This document shows positions 56,517-64,000 of a stretch of DNA of 64,000 bases, piece by piece. Both the position numbers and the translations under genes were made by a program. The notes beneath the pieces were generated by a model. It saw only the letters and a program-made list of their open reading frames with translations. It was not told where the DNA came from and searched no databases. Source of the DNA: Edaphochlamys debaryana (Eukaryota; Chlorophyta; Chlorophyceae; Chlamydomonadales); the NCBI GenBank assembly GCA_016858145.1, contig JAEHOE010000056.1, positions 310,001 to 374,000 on the forward strand. Direction: 5' to 3'. How positions within the stretch are numbered: position 1 is the stretch's first letter; the number at the start of each line of letters is the position of its first letter.

Positions 56517-57782
56517 CTACGCCCCGCTGCGCCGACCCTCCGACGGCAGCAGCACCAGGCTTCCCCTGATGGTGCCCTCGTGCAGGTAGGGGGCCCACGG
56601 GGCCAGGGGGTCGGGTGACGGCTCATCTGCAGGCGCCTCTGCCAGGGGAACCGCATCGTCCTTGCCGTAGCCCTCGTTGAGATTTATGGCATCCTTGTCG
56701 TCAAAGTTCACAGAGATTCCACCGTCCTCCTCGCCGGCCCGCCGGCAGTACAGGCGAATGGGGCCGGTGAGGCGGATGGGTAGCGGCAGCTGGTGGTGAT
56801 CCCCGAGTGGGCCGAGCCTCCAACCCTCCACCTGGAAGGCAGCGGGGAGCGCCGGGCGCAGATACAGCCCCGCTGCCTCGCTGTTGGCCTCATGCTCGAT
56901 GGCAACCCGCCAAGACAGGCCGCTAGCGACAATGCCGCGCGTCCTCCCGTTGATCCTGGCGTACACCCAGGCCGCCTCGTCCTCGTCCTCGCCCGCCAGC
57001 GCGGCCTGCAGCTCCTCCCCCGTGATGGCCCATTCGTAGCTGAGCCCCTCATCCGGCATGCACTGGGGCCGGGGGCTCATGTTGCACCAGGCGGGGGAGG
57101 GCAGGGCGTTGCGGATCTTCTGCTGCTGCAGCGGCAGGGAGGACGCGTACGTTCCCAGCAGGAGCGCGTGCGCCGAGCTGACTGGGAACCACGCCGCCGG
57201 CTCGTCCTCGTCCATGACATCGTAATAAATGCACAGGGGCAGCAGGACGCAGGACGCCACGTGGCGGCTGAGCTGCGCCAGGCGCACCAGGCCGCTCAGC
57301 CGCTCACGGTCATCACCATCCGTGTCCTCCCAGTTGGCCCGCATCCATGTCGCCAGCAGCGTCAGGATGCTGTCCTCGCTGTCCGTGCCGAACGCCTCCG
57401 ACTCCAGCAGAGCCTCAACCCCAGCTGCCGGCAGCTTCAGCAGCTGCTCGCGGAGGGTGGGCCAGTTGAGGGCGGCGAGCGCATCGCCGAAGTGCCGCAC
57501 CAGGGCGGGCTTGGCGGAGGCGAGCAGCGAAGGCCGGCTCCGTGCTGTAGTCCTTCCACAGTGCCGAGCCGCTGTAGAGCTGCACAGCGGGCGGGTCCGT
57601 GGGGTCCGCTCCGCTTCCGGACCCCTGGCGTGCGGCGGAGAGGTGTTGGGAAATGCACGCCGTGCACGCCGCCCCGCAGCCCTTGATCCCCAGGTAGTTC
57701 GCCACACGCAGGGTCTCCAGCGCCTGCCGGACACTGCTGGCCGCCACCTTCCCTGTGTATGCAAAGCGGATGGCCACGCGCC
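56517..57782 (-). pseudogene. BTB-BACK gene copy B, frameshifted and 5'-truncated
   Basis: From about 57530 down to 56517 the frame matches copy A (PALVRHFGDALAALN, LLESEAFGTDSEDSILTLLA, AAGLYLRPALPAAFQVEG). The preceding BTB part (VAIRFAYTGKVAASSVRQAL, LETLRVANYLGIKGC) lies in a different frame. A net 5-nt difference from copy A near 57515-57545 breaks the frame at the residues corresponding to AFAAVVEAAEPAL. The first exon of copy A has no counterpart, because retroelement sequence abuts at about 57.85 kb. Sequence similarity remains high, so inactivation is recent or a shortened product is still made. Confidence 0.8.
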
Positions 57783-57869
57783 ACGGCTCGGCTCCCGCCC
57801 CCACCACCGCTGCGCCGCCCCGGCCCACCCCGCCCGCCCGAGACGCCCACCTTTCGCCAGAACAGCGCC

Positions 57870-60560
57870 AAGGTCTCTGGCAACCACGTCAGCCCGCCAC
57901 GTCAGCCGTCCGGCGCTCCCTGGCCCGCCACATTGAGATCTGCGTAGCCCCGACCAATCCCGATGCCGGCACCGCTGCCACCGGGGCTTACCGTGTACAG
58001 CTCGGAGTGCAGCGCCCACATGGCCTGACCGCCCAGCCCGCTGAGCGCACGGACACAGCCTTCGTGTACGACCCCACCGGCACCTGCGTTGGCGCCCTCC
58101 CCGCCGCCACCCTGCACGACTTGTACGGGCGCTACTGCCCCAGCCGGCACCCAACCCTGGCCGCCCCTGGTGGCTTCCCTGAAGACGTTGCACACCTCCT
58201 CGCCCGCTACCAAACCCACCACCCCCGCCGCACCCCCTCCGACGCCTCATGCCCTGGCGTAACTGAAAAGCACGAGCGCCGCCTACACCCCGCCCTCCTC
58301 AACCTGCTCCAGGACCGCCTGGGCGCCCCCCTCACCGAACGCTTCGCCTCCCCCCTCAACGTTGGTTCTCGCACCCACTACTACTACACTGCCGACCGCC
58401 GCGACGCCGTCTTCGGGGCCAACTACGACGCCTACCAAACCCTCTGGCACGGGACCTCCCTCGCACACCCGGAACCGTCGCCAGCCCAAATCTCCCGGGC
58501 TTTCCGCTGGGCGCTCTGCTGCGTCAGTGACCCCTCCGCCGCCAGTACCACCACCTTTACCGTCTTCGCTGTGCCCCACAACCCCGACGGCCCTCACACC
58601 GCCTACTACGACCACCCCCACGTGAAGTTCCTTGGCCACCTGCCCCCGTCCCACCCCTGGGCCGACCTTCATCCCGACCGCAGCCCTGCCGGTGCCGCCC
58701 CCCACCACCCTCTCCCCTACAAGCGTGGACTCGACCTCGTCGCCGTTGGCAACGGCCATGGCCTCCGGGCGTTCGCGCCGCGCCTCATCGCCGCCCTCCG
58801 CGCCCACAAGATCAAGGACCCCTGGACCCCCCCCGTCCACTGCCACGACCGCATGAACGTTGGCAACTCCACCAAGCACACCCGCTCTGCCACCAGACGG
58901 CTCCGTCGCCTCGCCCTGCGCGGCTCCCCGACCCCCCAGTTCAGTTGCTCCTCCATCCCTGCGTACCTGCCGCCCCTCGCCCAGGTGCTCGGCCCCGCCT
59001 TGCCCCTACGCGTCGACCCCTCCAAGGCTGTCTACACTGACGGTTTGGTCCGCCGCTCGGCACCCGCTGACACCCCGCCTGGCACCTCCCCCCCCCGGCC
59101 CCGGCACTGGCGCTGCGGCTGTCTGGCCGGCTGCCCCCGAGGAAACCCAGCGCACGACCTACATCGACCCCAACGGCGGCGACTTCGGCTGCAACACTAT
59201 CCAACGCTGTGAGCTGAGCGCCATCCGGCACGGCTGCAAAATGCATACCGAACCCGAGCTCACCATTTACACCGATTCCCAGGCGTCGCTCTGCCTCCTC
59301 CGCAAGACGATTCTCCGCCCCGAGCTCCTCCTCCTCAGTAAGCACAAGCCGCTCCTGGACCTGATTGTGTCCGAGCTCGCCGCGCGAGTGGCGCTCGGGC
59401 ACCGTATCCGGCTACTAAAGGTCAAGTCCCACACTGGAATTAAGTATAACGAGGAAGCGGATGTTGCTGCTGGGCGCGTCGCCAGCAGTGAGGCAGTGCC
59501 GACGGTTGTCGAAGACGCTGACAACAACCCTCGCCGTAAGCACTGGTGGCTCCGCAGCATCAGCAGTAAGCAGAATGTGAACGACCTTATTGTTGGTCTG
59601 CAAAAGGCCCTGGACCCCGTGGTCGCATCTGGCTATGGCACGAACCCAGACTCCGTCGCCCGCGTTGAGGCAATCCTGCCCCACCTCGATACCACCGCCA
59701 GCTCCCTAGCCAGCCTCCGCTACCCCGCTCTCCGGACCACGCTCAAAACCATATACTGCCAGCACTTCACTGCCCTGAAGGCCGCGGCGTGTGGCCGCAC
59801 GGCTCGGGGAGGCACGAGGGGACCCCCCAGCGATGGGCGCTGCCCTGCCTGCGGCCTACCCGACACCTCCAACCACATGTTCGGCGCCTGCCTGCATGCC
59901 TCCATGGTCAGCCTGAACAATGCACGACACAACTCGGCCCTCAAGCTTCTTGCTGCCTGTCTCGGAGATGGTGCGTACGGCGGAGACTTCATGTTCATGG
60001 ACGCCGGTGCTGAGGCCTGTCTGCCTGCCTACGTGCACTCCTCAACCCGATTGCCGCCGTGGCTATTCCTACGCGATTGCCCCCCACCGCGGCCCTTCCG
60101 CCCTGACCTCCTCATCATTCGCGGCCTCCCCCTTTGGGACACCCGCGCCGAGAGCTGGAAACCCGAAAACTGGGGGGGCGGGGGCCCCTCCCCGCGCCAG
60201 CGTTACAACTGCGAAGTCTACATCATTGAGCTCAGCTACACCTCCGACACCGGCCACATCGAGAAGCAACACGACAAGGCTGCCCAGCATGCTGAGCTTC
60301 GGGACTTCCTCCTCTCCTCCGCGGGAGGCGGCTGGCGAACTGTCCACTACGGACCCCACACCACCGTCACCATAGGCCACGGCGGCACGGTCTGTGGGAA
60401 CCTCGCCCCCCTCCTCCAGCACCTGGGCGCCAGCAGCGCCGCTGCTCACCAAACCGCCCGCGCCGTCTCCGCCCAAGCCCGCAAATACATGCAAGCCATG
60501 GTCACCACCTGCTGGCAACTCACGCATGCCGTCAGGCTGGCCACCACTGCCCCCAGCTAA
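57870..60560 (+). mobile_element. Broken non-LTR-type retroelement, RNase H and 3' domains
   Basis: Two overlapping frames (to 59212, and on to the TAA at 60560) form one broken coding unit; the shift falls at the C run near 59085-59096. The first part (FVYDPTGTCVGALPAATLHD ... YYDHPHVKFLGHLPPSHPW) is unassigned. Then an RNase H domain with all four acidic positions: VYTDG, RCELSA, IYTDSQAS and NEEAD after VKSHTGIKY. Near 59.85 kb is a C-x2-C-x7-H-x4-C knuckle (CPACGLPDTSNHMFGAC). The end (RPDLLIIRG ... CEVYIIELSY) could be an endonuclease-like fold. No reverse transcriptase is visible, so the copy is internally deleted. RNase H plus a C-terminal endonuclease recalls Dualen/RandI elements of Chlamydomonas (inference). 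Confidence 0.7.
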
Positions 60561-61495
60561 CCCGGGTGGGGGTGGGGTGAGATGGCGCGCCCGTCTCCCC
60601 TACCCCCACCCCGCCTTAGCTCCCCCCCTTCCTACCACGGTGGCGGAGACAGACATGTCCCGCCTCATTAATTCACCCCAGGCGGCCCGCTGCAATGCCA
60701 TCAAGGCCCCGGGGTACTCATTTCTATTTCTATTTCTCTTATGTGAGGTCAGTGAAAATTTTCGACTGAGGGGAGGAGAGGGAAATGGGTACCGTTGGGA
60801 CCCAGAAAGAGGCGAGCGTGAAATGTGTACCCGGGGGGAGTAGGGTTTAGAAATGCGTACGTGTCATGCAGGGCAGCAGTAGTTGGGACCCAGCAAGATG
60901 GCAGGCGGCGTGGACATCATGCCGCAGTCATGCAGCGAGGGTGCGGGCGTGGGAAAGAGGGAGCGGGGAGGTCTGGCCCCTGAAGGTGGTGCCCAAAAAC
61001 TCGCCACGTGGCATGAGGGGGCGTGATGCTTGCTGGATATGGTGTTAAGTGCGGTGCTAGCAAGTGCAACGAGTTGCAAAAGAGTGCGACCTGAAAAGGA
61101 TTGTGACTGGACGTGGCTGGACTGGAATGTATGTGCCGAATCAGAGGGGTGTCATGGTCGTTACAGGCTATTTCCACACGTAGAGTGCCTCCGGCCAACT
61201 CGCGCACCGCCGCGACTTTCTGCCCGCTGGTTGCTTCTGCTGTTACTGTACAGTGTTGCGTACCATATGCATTGAAAGCGAGCGCGATTGGTTGTCATTT
61301 GGCCGAGTTTGGGATTGGCCAATGGGAACGCGATGACTCTACGGCGACTCTTGGGCGACTCTGCGAAGTACCCTGCCCCCGACCAGCCCAGTTTGTAGAG
61401 TTGCACTCTGCCTCATTGGCGGGAACTCAAAACTCACTCGCTTTCAGTCCCTAGCCTCACTGAGCACCTTCTGAGCGCAGTCGCTACTCGTCGGA
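60561..61495. other. Retroelement 3' flank and unassigned sequence
   Basis: Pyrimidine-rich sequence follows the retroelement stop, with TTTCTATTTCTATTTCTCTT near 60720-60739 as a possible element tail. From 60.8 to 61.5 kb nothing is recognised. Confidence 0.45.
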
Positions 61496-61864
61496 ATGGC
61501 GCGCACCGGCGAGCCCTTCGAGGCGGGCCTTGACTCAACGGAGGAGCTCACGTTCGAGCCCGACGTGTTCAGCCAGCATCACCACTTGCTCGGGCGGTCC
61601 TCGCTCGGCGGTCAAGTGCCGCAGGGGCAGTCGATGGGCTCCGGCATGGGCTGGCAGGACGTGCACAACGTGCAAAACCTGCACGCGCAGCCGTTCCAGG
61701 GCTTCCAGCAGCTGCAGATGGGGCAGCATTTGCACTCGGGTGGCCCGCGGGTCCAGGCCGTGGCGCGTCCGTACGGCTGCACAATGGCGGGTAAAGCCAC
61801 GCGTCCACACTGCCAAACTCTACGCCGGCTCTACGCAAACTCTCCCGCCAGAACTCCAGGATAG
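61496..61864 (+). CDS. Possible first exon of an unknown gene
   Basis: An open frame starts MARTGEPFEAGLDSTEELTF and is rich in Gln, His and Gly (VHNVQNLHAQPFQGFQQLQM). A GTAAAG donor-like site at 61791 may end the exon earlier than the TAG at 61864. No domain is recognised and no following exon could be joined. Confidence 0.3.
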   Translation: MARTGEPFEAGLDSTEELTFEPDVFSQHHHLLGRSSLGGQVPQGQSMGSGMGWQDVHNVQNLHAQPFQGFQQLQMGQHLHSGGPRVQAVARPYGCTMAGKATRPHCQTLRRLYANSPARTPG

Positions 61865-63327
61865 AGTACTCTACGAGTGGAAAAAGCCTGTTAGTCGCGG
61901 AACCAAAGAAGCTTTTCACTCCACTAAGAAAAGCACAGTTCCCTTCCTTTGCTGCTGACTGCCGGTCGATTGTCAACAGTGGAGGATAAATAGCAAGCTG
62001 CTGTCCCAAGCCCCTGATGGCCGGCGGTGAGCTCGCGGCGTTTTAATTAGCAGCCGCTGGCAGCAGGCACTGGTTTGTGCCTGTAGGCATGTCAGGGGCG
62101 GACGTTGCACGCCACTTGCGAGCATTTTCAGGCGGCAGGCCTGAGGAGCGCTGCGACCTTTCGGGGGGCCGCAACGTGGCAAGTTTTTGTTGCATGTTCA
62201 GGTTGGACATATCATTCCATCGCTTCGAAAGTGCTGGTAAGCTACGTGTCGCAGCCGGGAGTACTGAGGACCAGAATGTGGGCGTCGCGTCGGCACGCAT
62301 TGGCCATTGTCAGTTGATGACATGTGAGGTCATCAGGAGCGTTCACGCGCGTTTATTGGCTAAGAGCGAATGCGGAGTTCCTCAAACAAACACTTGTAGT
62401 AGCTTGCATGCACCCAAGCCAGGTGTCGATACATTTCCCACGTTTTCGCTCGGTTCCCACCAGCGGTTATTATGTTCTGCTAGCTGAGGATGTGGAGCGA
62501 GTAGTTGGAGCTTCTTTGCAAGGTGAGCTGTGCTGCATGCTGTCGTGCGTGCAGAGCCAAAAGGCAAGCAGTGGTGCTGGTGTGCGTGTTAAGCCTCCTG
62601 TCGCCCAGGCGGGTACCACTCCCCCGCCACGCCTGGTCCCAAATTGCAACCGCTTAAAAGTGATCATGGGAAACGAAGACAAAGACGCCACACACATCAC
62701 CGTCACCGCCGTGAAACGCCGGAGCCGACTGACCCGGACTGCCTCTTGTCCGCGAATCCCTGACTGCCGTACAGTCGGTTGCCGTACAAGGGGTGCAGCA
62801 ATGGTACGGCAGAGAAAAATGTTCGCCAAATTCAAATGTAAGAAGCGCGTTGGATGCGTCTATGCATACCGGTCACATGTATCCACGCGGCATGTCGGCC
62901 TTGAGCTGATTAGTTGGCGAGCGCGTCGGCGCGTAGGGCACAATCGCGATAGCGGTCGGGGTCTATGGCGCAAACTCCGGGCGCGGACTTCTTCAGGGCG
63001 TTCCCGCAGCTAAAGCACACGCAGCGAGGCGTTCCATCGGCATAGAAAGCGTCTTGCAGGGTGCTCATGGTCGCGATTTGCACCGAGACATGTGCGGGTG
63101 CAGGCACAGGGCTCCGGACAGCGGTTCTAGGTGCCGTGTATGACTATAAAGCAAGTTATATGTAAAGGAAGGCGGAAACGCGCGGGGACCAGACCGACAC
63201 GCCCACGAACCCTGGAGTGGTACCCGCCTGCTGTCGCCTGCGGCCCCTGCCCTGTCCCCCTACATACGTACCTGCCCAGCCGTGTGGATTATGATGATGC
63301 TCGCATGACTGTGTCCTTCGCCGCCAG
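61865..63327. other. Unassigned, lower-GC stretch
   Basis: Base composition is less GC-rich than the rest of the window. Short frames exist, for example a 52-codon - strand frame from 63068 to 62910 with a C-x-C-x2-C pattern (CVCFSC), but none is supported. It may be old transposon-derived sequence. Confidence 0.4.
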
Positions 63328-64000
63328 GTTAATACTGTGGTTGCTGGAGCCTTCCTGGCGTCCTGGTCATGTGGAGGTACAAGGGTGAGCACTTCTGGAT
63401 GGTGAGTGTCCATGCATGGTGCCTGCTGCCTGTGCGTTCCAGATGTGTTGGTCCCCGCAAGAACAAATGAACCCATGCAACCAATCCATCCATGCTGGCC
63501 AGGGCGGCGGTGCATGGCGGGGAACTAAGGTGCTGGGCAGCACCATCGAGCAGTGGCTCTCCGGGCTGAAGGCTCTCATGATGGGCTCTCTGCTGCTGGC
63601 ACCCCTTGCACTGCTCATGTGGCCCTGCCTTCTCACGTCAGCACTGGTGGTCCTGTCATTGTACGTGTCCAGTACATACGGATGGGTACAGACCGGTGAG
63701 TGCAGGGCGACGGAGGTGCACGCCATGTACGGTGAGTAGCATTGGTTTATCACCCTGTTTCGTCCATTTGCTGCAGAGGTTCTGGTGAGTACTGTTTGAG
63801 CATCACACAGCAGCAGAGGCCCCGTCTGCTGCTTTGATGGGAAGTGTTGCTGAGTGTCTGATATATTTGCAGGCCGCTGGTTTGGTGGACTTGCGATGCG
63901 ACGGTGTCTTGTGTAGCATCGCCGCCGCCAATGCTGTGTTATCGTGCTTACTTGGACTGCGCATCTCGGGGGCTACAGCCCTGCTGCCCTTTGGATTGGT
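63328..64000 (+). CDS. Partial gene for a multi-pass membrane protein (right edge)
   Basis: Exons 63328-63384, 63443-63695, 63777-63784 and 63873 onward join in phase. They encode VNTVVAGAFLASWSCGG, then a strongly hydrophobic segment (LKALMMGSLLLAPLALLMWP and LLTSALVVLSLYVSSTYGW), a 3-codon join EVL, then DLRCDGVLCSIAAANAVLSC up to the window edge. At least three membrane spans are likely. The 8-nt exon is small enough to doubt, although both splice sites are good. The 5' end was not found and the 3' end is outside the window. Family not recognised. Confidence 0.5.

Noticed and set aside
56517..58250. A single 577-codon frame as one BTB protein
   Set aside because: Its first 240 codons are in the wrong frame for the BTB domain and antisense to the retroelement; only the C-terminal part is real homology.

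Overview
The window reads as nuclear DNA of a green alga, most likely a volvocine (Chlamydomonas-like) species. The signs are very high GC, many short introns with GTGAGT/GTGCGT/GTGGGT donors and CAG acceptors, Ala/Gly/Pro-rich linkers, TGTAA polyadenylation signals, and algal gene types (centriole POC16, large kinase families, COG0523 zinc GTPases, HYR-type secreted proteins). The species cannot be named from sequence alone. I rebuilt the gene models by hand from reading frames and splice-site phases; where exon phases all close I give exon coordinates.

Layout, left to right. 0.15-2.6 kb (-): 5' part of a POC16/WDR90 homologue (CFA20 domain, then WD40). 4.2-10.1 kb (-): receptor-like kinase with signal peptide, ectodomain, one membrane span and an RD kinase. 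11.3-14.1 kb (+): a divergent, probably N-myristoylated non-RD kinase. 15.7-16.8 kb (-): plastid-type protein with an LC8-like domain. 16.9-20.3 kb (-): CobW/ZNG1-type GTPase. 21.2-31.0 kb (+): 2,577-residue RS/RE-rich bromodomain protein. 31.6-35.3 kb (+): repeat protein fused to an Hsp70 substrate-binding domain. 36.1-37.5 kb (+): second LC8-like protein with a clear chloroplast transit peptide. 38.8-46.7 kb (-): large secreted protein with triplicated PAN/Apple-like exons, an EGF-like segment, HYR domains and a bacterial-looking C-terminus. 47.9-52.9 and 53.8-57.8 kb (-): tandem duplication of an [LC8-like gene + BTB-BACK gene] pair. 57.9-60.6 kb (+): broken non-LTR-type retroelement with RNase H. 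60.6-64 kb: mostly unassigned, with the start of a membrane-protein gene at the right edge.

Themes. Two genes point to cilia or centrioles (POC16, and the repeat/Hsp70-SBD protein). Four genes share one novel-looking architecture: an organelle-type N-terminus, small exons including a conserved 66-nt exon, then a domain that resembles dynein light chain LC8. The two kinases lie head to head. The duplicated LC8/BTB block shows reciprocal decay: copy A of the LC8-like gene has lost a recognisable start exon, and copy B of the BTB gene has lost its first exon and is frameshifted next to a retroelement.
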